From Synechococcus sp. CS-1330 (GTDB lineage: Bacteria > Cyanobacteriota > Cyanobacteriia > PCC-6307 > Cyanobiaceae): 43,907 nt of DNA. The translations under genes were made by a program, and so were the position numbers. This document shows positions 8,753 to 18,686 of this stretch, piece by piece (within the stretch, counting starts at the first letter, position 1; every line of letters begins with the position of its first letter). Under the pieces are notes generated by a model. The model did no database searches. It had not been told where the DNA came from and saw only the letters and a program-made list of their open reading frames with translations. Location of the stretch: the NCBI GenBank assembly GCA_025128025.1, contig JAHLYR010000022.1:1-43907 (forward strand). Reading direction: 5' to 3'.

Positions 8753-9883
8753 ATGCTGACCACCACGGCTCCGGGCCTGGATCTAGAGGCCAGTTTTGAG
8801 CAGGCCCTCCAGGGCTTCGGCCTGAGTCCTGCCGCGGCCCACCTGTTGTGGCTGCCCCTGCCCATGGTGCTGGTGCTGGTGGCGGCCGTGGTGGGCGTGC
8901 TGGTCAACGTCTGGCTGGAGCGCAAGATCTCAGCAGCGGTGCAGCAGCGCATTGGTCCTGAATACGCCGGCGCTTTAGGGGTGCTGCAGCCGATGGCCGA
9001 TGGCCTCAAGCTGGTGTTCAAGGAAGACATAATTCCGGCCCGGGCTGATGGCCTGCTGTTCACCCTCGGCCCAGTGCTGGTTCTGATTCCGGTGATTCTC
9101 AGCTGGTTGGTGGTGCCCTTCGGCCAGCACCTGCTGATCAGCAACGTTGGCATCGGCATCTTTCTCTGGATCTCCCTGAGCAGCATCCAGCCAATTGGCC
9201 TGCTGATGAGCGGCTACGCCTCCAACAACAAGTATTCGCTGCTGGGCGGTCTGCGGGCGGCGGCCCAGTCGATCAGCTACGAGATCCCACTAGCCCTGGC
9301 TGTGCTGGCGGTGGTGATGATGAGCAACTCGCTCAGCACCGTTGACATCGTCAACCAGCAGACCGGCGCTGGCATCCTCAGTTGGAACATCTGGCGTCAG
9401 CCGGTGGGCTTCGTGATCTTCTGGATCTGCGCCCTGGCCGAATGTGAGCGCCTGCCCTTCGACCTTCCTGAGGCCGAGGAGGAGTTGGTGGCTGGATACC
9501 AGACCGAGTATTCGGGCATGAAGTTCGCCCTCTTTTATCTGGGCAGCTACATCAACCTGGTGCTCTCGGCCCTGCTGGTATCGGTGCTTTACCTAGGCGG
9601 CTGGGGTTTCCCCATCCCCGTGGAGTGGCTGGCAAGCTGGCTGCACCAGCCGATCGATGCACCCTTGGTGCAACTGATCACCGGCTCTGTAGGCATCGTC
9701 ATGACGGTGCTTAAGGCCTACCTGCTTGTGTTTCTGGCGATCCTGCTGCGCTGGACCACCCCGCGGGTGCGCATCGACCAGCTGCTCGATCTGGGCTGGA
9801 AGTTTCTGCTGCCGATTGCCCTGGTCAACCTGCTGATCACGGCAGCTCTCAAGCTGGCCTTCCCGGCTGTGTTTGGCGGCTGA
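8753..9883 (+). CDS. ndhA: NDH-1 subunit A (NADH dehydrogenase subunit 1)
   Basis: A 376-residue membrane subunit of cyanobacterial NDH-1, the thylakoid complex for respiration, cyclic electron flow and CO2 uptake. It sits at the junction of the membrane arm and the peripheral arm, near the plastoquinone site. About eight hydrophobic helices are visible. [21 protein letters not shown] and [21 protein letters not shown] are the signature loops of the ND1 family. ATG start; ndhI follows after 81 bases on the same strand. The first 30 residues before the first helix are the usual cyanobacterial extension. Confidence 0.98.
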   Translation: MLTTTAPGLDLEASFEQALQGFGLSPAAAHLLWLPLPMVLVLVAAVVGVLVNVWLERKISAAVQQRIGPEYAGALGVLQPMADGLKLVFKEDIIPARADGLLFTLGPVLVLIPVILSWLVVPFGQHLLISNVGIGIFLWISLSSIQPIGLLMSGYASNNKYSLLGGLRAAAQSISYEIPLALAVLAVVMMSNSLSTVDIVNQQTGAGILSWNIWRQPVGFVIFWICALAECERLPFDLPEAEEELVAGYQTEYSGMKFALFYLGSYINLVLSALLVSVLYLGGWGFPIPVEWLASWLHQPIDAPLVQLITGSVGIVMTVLKAYLLVFLAILLRWTTPRVRIDQLLDLGWKFLLPIALVNLLITAALKLAFPAVFGG

Positions 9884-9964
9884 CCGCGCCTGAGCACCAG
9901 CTTTTCTCCAGACCAGCCATCATGGGCTGACCCATTCCGACCGCCTCCCCCCAGAGCCAACTCC

Positions 9965-10561
9965 ATGTTCGGGTTTCTCAAGAAAGTCGGTGACTACACC
10001 CGCGATGCGGTGGGTGCGGCCAACTACCTGACCCAGGGTCTGGCGGTGACCTTTGATCACCTGCGGCGCCGGCCGATCACCGTTCAGTACCCCTACGAGA
10101 AGCTGATCCCCTCCGAGCGCTATCGGGGCCGCATCCACTACGAATTCGACAAGTGCATCGCCTGTGAGGTGTGTGTGCGGGTCTGCCCGATCAACCTGCC
10201 GGTGGTGGATTGGGTGATGAACAAAGCCACCAAGAAAAAGGAGCTGCGCAACTACTCGATTGACTTCGGGGTGTGCATCTTCTGTGGCAACTGCGTGGAG
10301 TATTGCCCCACCAATTGCCTTTCTATGACCGAGGAATACGAGCTGGCAGCTTTTGATCGCCACAGCCTCAACTTCGACAACATCGCCCTTGGTCGCCTGC
10401 CTACCAGTGTTACCAGCGATCCGGCCGTCGTCCCCCTGAAGGAGTTGGTCTACCTGCCCAAGGGGGTACTCGATCCTCACGATGTGCCGGATACAGCGCC
10501 GCGGGTGGGCAAACTGCCCGAGCAGGTGCTCGAGTCCCTGCCTAGCGGAGACGCGTCATGA
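9965..10561 (+). CDS. ndhI: NDH-1 subunit I (two 4Fe-4S clusters)
   Basis: A 198-residue iron-sulfur subunit of the NDH-1 peripheral arm that passes electrons toward plastoquinone. Two ferredoxin-type motifs are complete: [16 protein letters not shown] near residue 63 and [15 protein letters not shown] near residue 104, enough for two 4Fe-4S clusters. The N-terminal [16 protein letters not shown] is typical of cyanobacterial NdhI. Its stop overlaps the ndhG start as ATGA, showing translational coupling. Confidence 0.98.
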   Translation: MFGFLKKVGDYTRDAVGAANYLTQGLAVTFDHLRRRPITVQYPYEKLIPSERYRGRIHYEFDKCIACEVCVRVCPINLPVVDWVMNKATKKKELRNYSIDFGVCIFCGNCVEYCPTNCLSMTEEYELAAFDRHSLNFDNIALGRLPTSVTSDPAVVPLKELVYLPKGVLDPHDVPDTAPRVGKLPEQVLESLPSGDAS

Positions 10562-11160
10562 CTATCGCCTCCATTACCCAGCTGATCTGCTTTGTGGCTC
10601 TCTCAGCCACCTTGGTGCTGGGCGCCCTCGGGGTGGTGTTGCTGCCCAACATTGTTTATTCGGCCTTCCTGCTGGGCGGAGTATTTCTTTCGGTGGCGGG
10701 TCTCTACCTTCTGCTGAACGCCAGCTTCGTGGCAGCGGCCCAGGTGCTCGTCTACGTGGGCGCCGTCAACGTGCTGATCCTGTTCGCGATCATGCTCGTC
10801 AACAAGAAGGAAAACCTGGCGGCCATTCCCGGGCTGGGTCTACGGCGCCTGCTCTCCGGTGCTGTCTGCGGTGGCCTGTTTCTGCTGTTGATTCGGGTGG
10901 CTTTCACCACCCCTTGGGCCCTGCCTGGCCCAGAAGCTGTTGGCGAGGAGGCCACGATTCGCATTGGCGAGCACCTATTCAGCGATTATCTGCTGCCCTT
11001 TGAGCTGGCTTCGGTGCTACTGCTGATGTCGATGATCGGCGCCATCGTCTTGGCCCGCCGCGATGTGCTCAGTAGCGATGTGATCACAGGTGAGGCAGTC
11101 GATCAGGGCCTGATCGAGAAGGAGCGCACCCCCCTGTTGCTGGAAAACTCTCCTCGCTAG
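10558..11160 (+). CDS. ndhG: NDH-1 subunit G (subunit 6)
   Basis: A 200-residue hydrophobic subunit of the NDH-1 membrane arm with five membrane helices. The most conserved helix contains [20 protein letters not shown], the ND6 signature including the bulged helix linked to coupling. The hydrophilic C-terminal tail of about 35 residues (after LARRDVL) is normal for cyanobacterial NdhG. It starts within the ndhI stop and precedes ndhE by about 80 bases. Confidence 0.97.
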   Translation: MTIASITQLICFVALSATLVLGALGVVLLPNIVYSAFLLGGVFLSVAGLYLLLNASFVAAAQVLVYVGAVNVLILFAIMLVNKKENLAAIPGLGLRRLLSGAVCGGLFLLLIRVAFTTPWALPGPEAVGEEATIRIGEHLFSDYLLPFELASVLLLMSMIGAIVLARRDVLSSDVITGEAVDQGLIEKERTPLLLENSPR

Positions 11161-11243
11161 CTGTTGTTTTCGCTCCCCCTGGCTCGCATCAAATCTTTTC
11201 CGCACCCTCTCAGCATCACTGCCACTTCCATCATTGCCACGCC

Positions 11244-11573
11244 ATGGAGTTCACGATCCCCACCACCATCCCCCTGCAGGCCTACCTGGCCCTGGCGGCG
11301 GTGTTGTTTTGCACCGGTGTCTGGGGATTGATCAATAGCCGCAATGCGGTGCGCGTGCTGATGAGCATCGAGCTGATGCTTAATGCCGTCAACATCAACC
11401 TGATGGCTTTCTCCAACTATCTTGATGGCCAGCTGATCCGCGGCCAGGTGTTTGCCATCTTCGTGATCACCGTGGCTGCGGCTGAGGCGGCTGTTGGTCT
11501 GGCGATCCTGCTCTCCCTCTACCGCAACCGCGAAACGGTCGATATGGAGCGCTTCAACCTGCTGCGCTGGTAG
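11244..11573 (+). CDS. ndhE: NDH-1 subunit E (subunit 4L)
   Basis: A 109-residue NuoK/ND4L-type subunit with three membrane helices, part of the proton-pumping membrane arm. The conserved acidic residues sit in helices two and three: [17 protein letters not shown] and [16 protein letters not shown]. These glutamates belong to the proton channel near the quinone end. It completes the ndhA-I-G-E order. NAD kinase starts only 14 bases later, so it is likely on the same transcript. Confidence 0.97.
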   Translation: MEFTIPTTIPLQAYLALAAVLFCTGVWGLINSRNAVRVLMSIELMLNAVNINLMAFSNYLDGQLIRGQVFAIFVITVAAAEAAVGLAILLSLYRNRETVDMERFNLLRW

Positions 11574-11587
11574 CCGGTCCTTTAGCG

Positions 11588-12523
11588 ATGCGGCTTGAGC
11601 GGGTCTGGCTGATTTCAAGGTCTGGCAGCCAGGCGGCCCACCGCCAGGCCAAGCGCTGCGCAGAAGATCTGGCGGCCCAGGGGGTGCATGTGGTGGTGGC
11701 CTCCAGTGGTCTGGCCCGCAATCCCTTTCCCGGCTTGCTGGCCACTGAAGCCGAGCTGCCCGATCTAGCCCTGGTGCTGGGGGGCGATGGCACCGTGCTC
11801 GGTGCGGCGCGCCATCTGGCCCCCCTCGATGTGCCGATCCTCAGTTTCAATGTTGGCGGCCACCTCGGTTTTCTCACCCACGATCGCCGCCTGCTGCGCC
11901 TGAGCAGCGACGCCCTCAAGAGCGAGGAGCAGAGCCTTTGGGACCGGCTGCGTCAAGACCGCTTTGCCCTAGAGCGGCGGATGATGTTGCAGGCCCATAT
12001 CGATCGGGGCGACGGCGTTGATGGCTCAGAGACTGCCCACCTGGCTCTCAACGACTTCTATTTCCGGCCCTGCCTCGATGAGGTGTCCCCCACCTGTGTG
12101 CTGGAGCTGGAGATCGATGGTGAGGTGGTGGATCAATACCGCGGCGACGGCCTGATCATCGCAACTCCCACCGGCTCCACTGGCTACGCCATGGCTGCCG
12201 GTGGGCCGATCCTGCACCCGGGCATCGAAGCAATCGTGGTCAATCCGATCTGCCCCATGAGTCTCTCGAGCCGGGCGGTGGTGGTGCCGCCCAGGGCCCA
12301 GCTTTCGGTGTGGCCCCTGGGCGAAACCAGTCGCCGGGTGAAGCTCTGGAAAGATGGCGCCCACGCCACCGTGCTGGAACCCGGCGATCGGGCCTTGGTG
12401 GAGCGCAGCCCCCACCCGGCCCTGCAGGTGCTGCTGGAGCAAAGCCCCTCCTACTACCGCACGCTCACCCACAAGCTGCACTGGGCCGGCAGCCTCACCG
12501 CCATCGAGCCGTCCCACAACTAA
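11588..12523 (+). CDS. nadK: NAD kinase
   Basis: A 311-residue enzyme that phosphorylates NAD to NADP using ATP or polyphosphate, setting the NADP pool needed for photosynthetic electron transport. The catalytic GGDG motif is at residues 65-68 ([14 protein letters not shown]). The second signature is [17 protein letters not shown] near residue 195, preceded by the NDFYFRP segment that binds the dinucleotide. Its closeness to ndhE suggests co-expression with NDH-1. Some cyanobacteria have two NAD kinases; which type this is cannot be settled here. Confidence 0.95.
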   Translation: MRLERVWLISRSGSQAAHRQAKRCAEDLAAQGVHVVVASSGLARNPFPGLLATEAELPDLALVLGGDGTVLGAARHLAPLDVPILSFNVGGHLGFLTHDRRLLRLSSDALKSEEQSLWDRLRQDRFALERRMMLQAHIDRGDGVDGSETAHLALNDFYFRPCLDEVSPTCVLELEIDGEVVDQYRGDGLIIATPTGSTGYAMAAGGPILHPGIEAIVVNPICPMSLSSRAVVVPPRAQLSVWPLGETSRRVKLWKDGAHATVLEPGDRALVERSPHPALQVLLEQSPSYYRTLTHKLHWAGSLTAIEPSHN

Positions 12524-12552
12524 ACCCCTGCTGCCCCGCCCGAAATCGCCCC

Positions 12553-13119
12553 ATGGCCCTGGAAATTGAACGCCGCTTTTTGGTCCAGGGGCTGGAATGG
12601 CGCCGCCATATCTGCTGGCAAGCCCAGCTGCAGCAGGGCTACCTGGTGGCGAGCGCCGATGGCTTCACCGTGCGGGTGCGCCTTGCCAGCGGTGACGAGG
12701 CCGTGGCCGGTGCCTGGCTCACCCTCAAGGCCCGCACCGAGCAATGCCTTGAAGCCCCGGGCCTGCTGCCGGAGGGATTGGTGCGCCAGGAATTCGAATA
12801 CGCCATTCCAGAGACGGATGCTGCTGCTCTGCTGGCGTTGGCGCCCCAGCGCCTTTGCAAAGTGCGCTACGGCCTTGATCTGCAAGGTGGGGAGTGGGTG
12901 CTCGACGTCTTTGAGGGTGCCAACGCACCGCTGGTGGTGGCCGAGGTGGAACTGGAGCAGCAGGGGCTGGAGCAAGGTCTGGCCCTCCAGCCGCCCGCTT
13001 GGTGCGGGCGTGAGCTGACTGGGCGCCATGAGCTAAGCAATGCGGCCCTCGCCCGCCGGCCCCTGGCTCTCTGGCCAGAAGCGGAGCGCTTGGCCCTGTT
13101 CGAGCCTGCAGCTACCTAA
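12553..13119 (+). CDS. CYTH-domain (triphosphate tunnel) protein
   Basis: A 188-residue CYTH-superfamily protein. These fold as a tunnel of beta strands that binds triphosphate groups and metal ions; many bacterial members are inorganic triphosphatases. The N-terminal ALEIERRFLV is the ExE(x)R/K signature; further basic and acidic tunnel residues are visible in TVRVRL, WLTLKAR, FEYAI, KVRYGL, DVFEG and VAEVELE. ATG 12553 is the natural start, 30 bases after nadK. The stop overlaps the stop of the convergent LuxR-type gene. The substrate is not evident; tripolyphosphate is the usual guess. Confidence 0.85.
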   Translation: MALEIERRFLVQGLEWRRHICWQAQLQQGYLVASADGFTVRVRLASGDEAVAGAWLTLKARTEQCLEAPGLLPEGLVRQEFEYAIPETDAAALLALAPQRLCKVRYGLDLQGGEWVLDVFEGANAPLVVAEVELEQQGLEQGLALQPPAWCGRELTGRHELSNAALARRPLALWPEAERLALFEPAAT

Positions 13120-13397
13120 GGCTTGCCGGGTTCAATCGAGCAGCAGTTGAAGCCGTCACGGCAGATTTTGCCGTGGTCCATGGCCCAATTCAGCAGGGCT
13201 ACCCGGTTCTTGGCGCCTGTTTTGGTGAAGACGTTGCTGACGTGGTTGTCCACGGTGCGCTTGCTGATCGTCAGCGATTCGGCGATCTCCTGGTTGGTTA
13301 GGCCCTTGGCAACCAATTCGATGATCTCAATTTCCCGCTCTGAGAGCTCATGGCGCACCTGGCCTAGGGAGCCTCCCGTGGCGTGATCGGAAACCAT
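13116..13397 (-). CDS. LuxR-type HTH regulator, PedR-like, with C-terminal cysteines
   Basis: A 93-residue DNA-binding protein consisting almost only of a LuxR/FixJ helix-turn-helix (ELSEREIEIIELVAKGLTNQ followed by SKRTVDNHVSNVF) with no receiver domain. After the HTH comes GKICRDGFNCC, giving Cys79, Cys85 and Cys86. Architecture and tail resemble the cyanobacterial regulator PedR (ssl0564 of Synechocystis), whose activity follows photosynthetic electron flow through a thioredoxin-linked cysteine; I am recalling that from the literature, not testing it. ATG 13397 was chosen (GTGAGG nine bases upstream); GTG 13424 would add nine residues. It is divergent from the metF-like gene. Confidence 0.82.
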   Translation of the reverse strand: MVSDHATGGSLGQVRHELSEREIEIIELVAKGLTNQEIAESLTISKRTVDNHVSNVFTKTGAKNRVALLNWAMDHGKICRDGFNCCSIEPGKP

Positions 13398-13444
13398 GGG
13401 CCCAAGCCTCACCCTTGTCTTCACTGTAGGCAGGGTGTTGTTCC

Positions 13445-14362
13445 ATGATGCCCATAAGTGGCACGATTGGTTTGTTACTTCAAAAGGCCCTTGCCAGCGG
13501 GCAGCCAGCTCTCACTGCAGAGGTGATGCCACCGCGGGGAGGAGACCCCTCCCGTTCTTTGGCGGCGGCAGGGGCCCTACGGGGCTGGGTCCATGCGGTA
13601 AATGTCACCGATGGCAGCCGCGCCGTGATGCGGATGAGCAGCCTGGCCCTATGCCGCCTGCTGCTTGACGCCGGCATTGAGCCGGTGCTGCAGCTGGCCT
13701 GCCGCGATCGCAACCGCATTGCCCTGCAGGCCGAATTACTCGGTGCCCATGCCCTGGGCGTGCGCAACCTGCTCTGCCTCACAGGCGATCCGGTGCGGGC
13801 CGGCGACCAGCCGGGGGCTCGCCCGGTGAATGAGCTGGAGGCGGTGCGGTTGCTGCAGCTGGTGCAGCAGTTCAATGGCGGCCAGGATCCGGTGCAAGGT
13901 GAACTGCCCGATGGACCCACCGATCTATTTGCCGGTGCCGCTGCCGATCCCCAGTCGGCTAGTTGGAGTGGTCTCAAGAGCCGGCTGCTGCGCAAGAAGC
14001 AGGCAGGTGCCCGCTTCGTTCAAACCCAGATGGTGATGGACGCCGAAGCCCTCAAGCGCTTTGTCGGTGACCTCGCCGCACCGCTTGATTTGCCCGTGCT
14101 TGCAGGGGTGTTTCTGCTCAAATCGGCCCGCAATGCCGCCTTCATCAACCGGGTGGTGCCCGGAGCCAACATTCCCCAGGCCGTGATCGACCGGCTGGCT
14201 GCGGCGCCAGATCCGGCTGCTGAGGGCGTAGCCATCGCCGCGGAACAGGTGGGCTCCTATCTAGAGATTGCCCAAGGGGTGCATCTGATGGCCATTAAGG
14301 CGGAGGAGCGAATTCCGGCGATCCTGCAGCAGGCCGGCCTGAAGCCCTTGGCGCCTGTCTAG
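13445..14362 (+). CDS. metF: Methylenetetrahydrofolate reductase family protein
   Basis: A 305-residue protein of the MetF family, which uses FAD to reduce 5,10-methylene-tetrahydrofolate for methionine synthesis. Recognisable parts are TAEVMPPRGGDP (strand 1), HAVNVTDGSRAVMRMSS, LQLACRDRNRIALQAELLGA and LLCLTGDPVRAG (folate/FAD loops), followed by GARFVQTQMVMD and the C-terminal VAIAAEQVG. Length fits the bacterial enzyme. The GLKSRLLRKKQ insertion is common in cyanobacterial members, some of which may not be true MetF. ATG at 13445; its stop overlaps the convergent nucleotidyltransferase gene as CTAG. Confidence 0.88.
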   Translation: MMPISGTIGLLLQKALASGQPALTAEVMPPRGGDPSRSLAAAGALRGWVHAVNVTDGSRAVMRMSSLALCRLLLDAGIEPVLQLACRDRNRIALQAELLGAHALGVRNLLCLTGDPVRAGDQPGARPVNELEAVRLLQLVQQFNGGQDPVQGELPDGPTDLFAGAAADPQSASWSGLKSRLLRKKQAGARFVQTQMVMDAEALKRFVGDLAAPLDLPVLAGVFLLKSARNAAFINRVVPGANIPQAVIDRLAAAPDPAAEGVAIAAEQVGSYLEIAQGVHLMAIKAEERIPAILQQAGLKPLAPV

Positions 14363-15540
14363 TTGACGTTGCTGAGGGCCAGGTCGGTGCCAAGTAGTTC
14401 GGCCATCGCCTTCTGCTGCGGCGATGGCGACAACACATCCTGCCGGCGAACATCGGTGATCAGCCAGTCGAGCGCGGCCTCCTGAAGGTCGAAGTGGTCG
14501 CCGTTGCGGTCAACGCAGTAGCGGCCAAACACCAGCTTCTCAACCAGACGCACTCCGGCCCCGATGCGGGAGTAGTCAAAGATGATCGAGTTGTCGATTG
14601 TGGCCCCTTCGCAGATGTGGCAATTGGGGCCAATCATCGCCGGGCCAATAATTGTGGCGCCATTCTCAATGCGAGTCATGCCGCCCACATAAATTGGGCC
14701 GGTGATATTGATCTGATCCCAGTCGGCCGCCACGTTGAGGCCGGCAAATACCCCTGGACGCACTTCCTTGCCAGGGATCTGCACCTGACGCACCTGACCC
14801 TGCAAAACACTGCGGATCGCCTGCCAGTAATCCGGCACCTTGCCGATATCAACCCATTCAAACTCCATCGGCAGGGCATAGAAGGCTGCGCCGGCCTCCA
14901 CCAGCTTGGGAAATAGGTCGGAGCCGATATCGAAGGGCTGGTTGCTTGGCACAAAGTCGAGCACCTCTGGCTCGAAGATATAAATTCCGGTGTTAATCAT
15001 GTCGCTAGCGGCCTCATCCACCGCCGGCTTTTCCTGGAAGGAGCGCACCCTGCCGTCGTCGTCTGTGACGACCACGCCATAACTGCTCACCTGATCCTTG
15101 GGCACTCGCTTGGTGATCATGCTGGCCATGGCGCCCTTGGCCTTATGGCGACGCACCGCTTCACTCAGATCAAGGTCGATCAGGGCATCACCGCAGAGCA
15201 CCACAAAGGTGTCGTCGAAGAAGCGCTGGAAATTCTGGATCTTCTTTAGCCCTCCCGCCGATCCCATCGCGTCGCCGATCAGCTCACCGTCTTCGATGCG
15301 GCCTTCAAAGCTGTAGGCGATTTCAACACCGAAGCGCTGACCATCACGGAAGTAGTTCTCGATCTCCTCAGCCAGGTGGGAGACGTTCACCATGATTTCG
15401 GTGAAGCCGTGCTCCCGCAGCAGCTCCAGCAGAAACTCCATCACGGGTTTCTGCAGGATGGGGATCATCGGCTTGGGGATCGTGTGCGTAATGGGCCGCA
15501 CCCGTGTTCCCTTGCCAGCAGCCAGGATCATCGCCTTCAT
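14359..15540 (-). CDS. Sugar-phosphate nucleotidyltransferase (mannose-1-phosphate guanylyltransferase-like)
   Basis: A 393-residue NDP-sugar pyrophosphorylase, forming a nucleotide sugar for polysaccharide or glycolipid synthesis. The N-terminal Rossmann domain begins with MKAMILAAGKGTRVRPITH, the nucleotide-binding loop, then KPMIPI and the metal-binding VVLCGDALIDLDL. Residues from about 280 to 345 (GPIYVGG, GATIIGPAMIGPNCHICEGA, NSIIF) are hexapeptide repeats of a left-handed beta helix. A further 40 residues follow. Whether the product is GDP-mannose, UDP-glucose or ADP-glucose cannot be decided; the cyanobacterial group is usually annotated as GDP-mannose type. Confidence 0.87.
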   Translation of the reverse strand: MKAMILAAGKGTRVRPITHTIPKPMIPILQKPVMEFLLELLREHGFTEIMVNVSHLAEEIENYFRDGQRFGVEIAYSFEGRIEDGELIGDAMGSAGGLKKIQNFQRFFDDTFVVLCGDALIDLDLSEAVRRHKAKGAMASMITKRVPKDQVSSYGVVVTDDDGRVRSFQEKPAVDEAASDMINTGIYIFEPEVLDFVPSNQPFDIGSDLFPKLVEAGAAFYALPMEFEWVDIGKVPDYWQAIRSVLQGQVRQVQIPGKEVRPGVFAGLNVAADWDQINITGPIYVGGMTRIENGATIIGPAMIGPNCHICEGATIDNSIIFDYSRIGAGVRLVEKLVFGRYCVDRNGDHFDLQEAALDWLITDVRRQDVLSPSPQQKAMAELLGTDLALSNVN

Positions 15541-15563
15541 GGACGTCAGCCTAGACGCACTGC

Positions 15564-16454
15564 TTAAGCTGCCAGCGCCTGCTCCGCCGCACCGATGGCT
15601 GGCACTAGGGGCAGTTGGCGGGTCTCGCCAGGGTGGAGTAGGCGCCGCAGGTGCAGAGGGCCAAACAGCCCGCCCTGCTGGTCGAGTTCCACCTTGCCCT
15701 GGTGGCAGAGAAACAACAGGGCCCAGAAAACCCCCACCCGGTCGCGGTCCAGCTCGGCGTCCGCAGCCTTGGCTTCCACGTGGGCAGCCCAGTCCTGCAC
15801 CAGCTCGTTGAAGCCGGCCCAGGCGTGGGCAGGCTCCCAGCCAAGTAAAAAATGGCTGAGGGCGGCGGTGGTTTCCGGCAACTTCTCGCGGTGCGCCAGG
15901 GCCGCCACCTGCTCAATCGCGGCCCTTTCGCTATAGCGCTTGGGGCGGTGGCGCGGCCGAATCCGACCCTCGTCCGCTTCTAGTCGCTCGGCGATGTCCT
16001 CGAGCTGGCGGATCAATTCCCCCAGGGTCACCGGTCGTTGCAGGGGTGGCGGTGCTACGGGCCGGCGCCAGAGGTGCCTTTCCGGTCGCGGCGGTAGGGC
16101 CTGGGAGGGGTTTGCCAGCCAGCCTTGGCCATCGGCATCGAAATCAAAGCCGATTTCGTCCTGGTCTGGCGTCTCCTGCGCAAAGGTGGCCGCTTCCAGC
16201 ACCTCGGCTTTGAGGCTCACCAACACCGAGGCTGCCAAAAAGGCCTCACTGGTTTCAGCTAGGTCCTGTTCGTAGCTGCCGCCCCGGCTTGGTGCGTTTG
16301 CTATCACCAGGCGGGGCACCTCAATGCGCTGGCGCAGCTGGTCGAGAAAACCATCCACCACGGCGATCACGTCCACATCCCACGGGTCGAGATCGCCCCG
16401 CTCCGCCGCATCCTGGAGCAGGCGTATGGCCAACCTTGCGCCTCCTTCAGCCAA
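15564..16454 (-). CDS. scpA: Segregation and condensation protein ScpA
   Basis: A 296-residue kleisin that bridges SMC heads in the chromosome condensation complex. The N-terminal helix ARLAIRLLQDAAERGDLDPW with VDVIAVVDGFLDQL is the SMC-neck binding part; the C-terminal winged helix is around VGVFWALLFLCHQGKVELDQ. The middle is a proline- and charge-rich linker, as usual. The start is TTG 16454, the only one that keeps the conserved GARLAIRLLQ; GGGGAGG lies upstream. scpB is not in the window. The gene lies 23 bases upstream of the nucleotidyltransferase on the same strand. Confidence 0.9.
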   Translation of the reverse strand: MAEGGARLAIRLLQDAAERGDLDPWDVDVIAVVDGFLDQLRQRIEVPRLVIANAPSRGGSYEQDLAETSEAFLAASVLVSLKAEVLEAATFAQETPDQDEIGFDFDADGQGWLANPSQALPPRPERHLWRRPVAPPPLQRPVTLGELIRQLEDIAERLEADEGRIRPRHRPKRYSERAAIEQVAALAHREKLPETTAALSHFLLGWEPAHAWAGFNELVQDWAAHVEAKAADAELDRDRVGVFWALLFLCHQGKVELDQQGGLFGPLHLRRLLHPGETRQLPLVPAIGAAEQALAA

Positions 16455-16547
16455 TCGTGCCCCGCGGCCTCCCCTGAGTCATCAGCTGCACGCTACCGGT
16501 GTTGACCGTTCCGCACCAGCACCCCTGCCAAAGCACCACCGCTGGGG

Positions 16548-16937
16548 TCAGCCAACTGACACGGTCACGGCTTCGGCGGCATCGGGATTGGCGGGAGCCG
16601 AGCTTTGCCCGGCCGCTGGCAGCAGCCCCAGCTGGGCATCCACCGTGGCTCGGTAGCGCTGCAGGTCGTTTTCCAGCTCCTGGATGCGCACCTGTTGGGC
16701 GGCGAATTCTCCCTGGCTCTGCACCGCTTCCATCTTGCGCACCACCCCGGTCCACACAGCAAAAACCCAGGCAGCGGTGGCGCCGATGCCGCCAACTAGC
16801 AGCAGCAGGGCGGCTAGGGGCAGGGTGCCGCTCAGACCTGGCAGGAAGTGGACCGTGGTGGGCGCTGTGTTCTCCAGGGTGAACATCACCATGGCTAGGC
16901 CAAAGCTGAAGATCAGCAGAAAGTTCAGCTGTTTCAT
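16548..16937 (-). CDS. LapA-domain (DUF1049) membrane protein
   Basis: A 129-residue protein with two membrane helices (about residues 5-20 and 38-62: FLLIFSFGLAMVMFTLEN and LAALLLLVGGIGATAAW) followed by a predicted coiled coil (AAQQVRIQELENDLQRYR). This is the plan of the lipopolysaccharide-assembly LapA/DUF1049 family; the cyanobacterial role is unknown. ATG 16937 was chosen because family proteins start right before the first helix; a GTG at 16976 would add 13 residues. It precedes scpA on the same strand with about 90 bases between. Confidence 0.8.
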   Translation of the reverse strand: MKQLNFLLIFSFGLAMVMFTLENTAPTTVHFLPGLSGTLPLAALLLLVGGIGATAAWVFAVWTGVVRKMEAVQSQGEFAAQQVRIQELENDLQRYRATVDAQLGLLPAAGQSSAPANPDAAEAVTVSVG

Positions 16938-17016
16938 CTCAGGAGCGTAATTAGGGCAACCCAGGGGTGAACTCACCGTGGGCTATCTGCACAATTTTGT
17001 TACCCAGGGCGGCGGA

Positions 17017-18597
17017 TCAGGCCGGCAGGGCTGGCGCCGAAAGCAGCGGTTGGCGAATCAGATCTCCCGGCGGCGGCTGAATCACCTTGGCCAGGGCGGT
17101 GGTCTCCCTTTGCACTAGGGCTTCGATCGATGCCCGGTAGGTGTCGGTCATCACCCGGGGATAGAGGCCGATGCCTACGATTGGCACCAGCAGGCAGCTG
17201 ATCACGTAGATCTCCCGGGGCTCCGCATCCACCAGGTGGGTGTGGGAGGCGAGCTCGGTGTTTTCCTTGCCGAAGAAGATTTCCCGCAGCATCGAGAGCA
17301 GGTACACCGGGGTGAGGATCACGCCCACCGCCGCTAGAGCCGCCATCACGATGCGGAAGCTGAGCGAATAGGCCTCGCTGGTCACGAAGCCCGTGAACAC
17401 CATCAGCTCGGACACGAAGCCGCTCATGCCTGGCAGGGCAAGGGAGGCCAGGGAGCAGATGGTCCACAGGGCAAACATCTTGCGCATCTTCTGGCCAACC
17501 CCGCCCATGTCGTCGAGCTGAAGGGTGTGGGTGCGGTCGTAGGTGGCGCCCACCAGGAAGAACAGGCTGGCGCCGATTAGGCCGTGGCTGATCATTTGCA
17601 GCATGGCGCCGCTGGTGCCCAGGGCACTGAAGCTGCCGATGCCGATCAGCACGAAGCCCATGTGGCTGATCGAGCTGTAGGCGATCTTGCGCTTGAGGTT
17701 GCGCTGGGCAAAAGAGGTGAGGGCGGCGTAGATGATATTCACCACCCCAAGCACCACCAGCAGCGGCGCAAATTGGGCATGCCCCTCTGGTAGTAGCTGC
17801 ACGTTGAAGCGCAGTAAGGCGTAGCCCCCCATCTTCAGCAAGATGCCGGCCAGCAGCATGTGCACCGGAGCCGTGGCCTCGCCGTGGGCATCGGGCAGCC
17901 AGGTGTGCAGGGGCACGATCGGCAGCTTCACCCCAAAAGCGATCAGCAGACCTGCGTAGGCGAATAGCTGGAACTTCGTTGAGAAGTCCTTGGCCATCAG
18001 GTCCGTGTACTCAAAGCTGGGGGCGCCACCGCCGTAGAAGGCCATCGCCAAGCCCACCACCAAAATGAACAGGGAGCTACCGGCTGTGTAGAGGATGAAT
18101 TTGGTGGCTGCGTACTGACGCTTTTTGCCGCCCCAGATTGCCAGTAGCAGATACACCGGCAGCAGTTCCAGCTCCCAGGCCAGGAAGAACAGCAGCATGT
18201 CCTGCACGGCGAATACGGCGATCTGGCCGCCATCCATGAGCAGCAGCAGGAAATAAAAGAGCTTGGGCTTGAAGGTCACCGGCCAGGCCGCCAGAGCCGC
18301 CAGGGAGGTGATGAAGCTGGTGAGCAGGATCAGGGGCATCGAGATGCCGTCCGCTCCCACCGACCAGGCCAACCCCAGGCTGGGCAGCCACTGCACCCGC
18401 TCCACCAGCTGAAGACCTTCGACCGCCGGGTCATAGCCGTTGAGGTATGCCCCCACGGTGATCAAGAAGGTGATCAGGGTGATGCCAAGGGCATACCAGC
18501 GAATCCGCTTGCCGTCGCCGGCATCGGGAATGAAAGGAATTACCAGGGCCGCGGCGATCGGGAACAGGATCGACGCGCTCAACCATGGGAAGGGCAC
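17017..18597 (-). CDS. ndhD: NDH-1 subunit D (subunit 4, NdhD1-type)
   Basis: A 526-residue antiporter-like proton-pumping subunit of NDH-1 with about 14 membrane helices. Key features include [19 protein letters not shown] with the pumping glutamate, the lysine in [20 protein letters not shown], and [11 protein letters not shown]. Pairing with ndhF immediately upstream points to the NdhD1 form (respiration and cyclic flow) rather than the CO2-uptake forms, by general knowledge of cyanobacterial gene order. The start is GTG 18597 with GGTGAG nine bases upstream; no ATG, GTG or TTG occurs in frame for at least 90 bases before it. Confidence 0.96.
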   Translation of the reverse strand: MPFPWLSASILFPIAAALVIPFIPDAGDGKRIRWYALGITLITFLITVGAYLNGYDPAVEGLQLVERVQWLPSLGLAWSVGADGISMPLILLTSFITSLAALAAWPVTFKPKLFYFLLLLMDGGQIAVFAVQDMLLFFLAWELELLPVYLLLAIWGGKKRQYAATKFILYTAGSSLFILVVGLAMAFYGGGAPSFEYTDLMAKDFSTKFQLFAYAGLLIAFGVKLPIVPLHTWLPDAHGEATAPVHMLLAGILLKMGGYALLRFNVQLLPEGHAQFAPLLVVLGVVNIIYAALTSFAQRNLKRKIAYSSISHMGFVLIGIGSFSALGTSGAMLQMISHGLIGASLFFLVGATYDRTHTLQLDDMGGVGQKMRKMFALWTICSLASLALPGMSGFVSELMVFTGFVTSEAYSLSFRIVMAALAAVGVILTPVYLLSMLREIFFGKENTELASHTHLVDAEPREIYVISCLLVPIVGIGLYPRVMTDTYRASIEALVQRETTALAKVIQPPPGDLIRQPLLSAPALPA

Positions 18598-18686
18598 GAA
18601 CCAGGCCTCACCGTTTGTTCGGAGTGTAGAAATGCAGTTGGGCGCGGCACTCTGCTGATGGGGGATGTCACACAGAGTTGTGCGTT

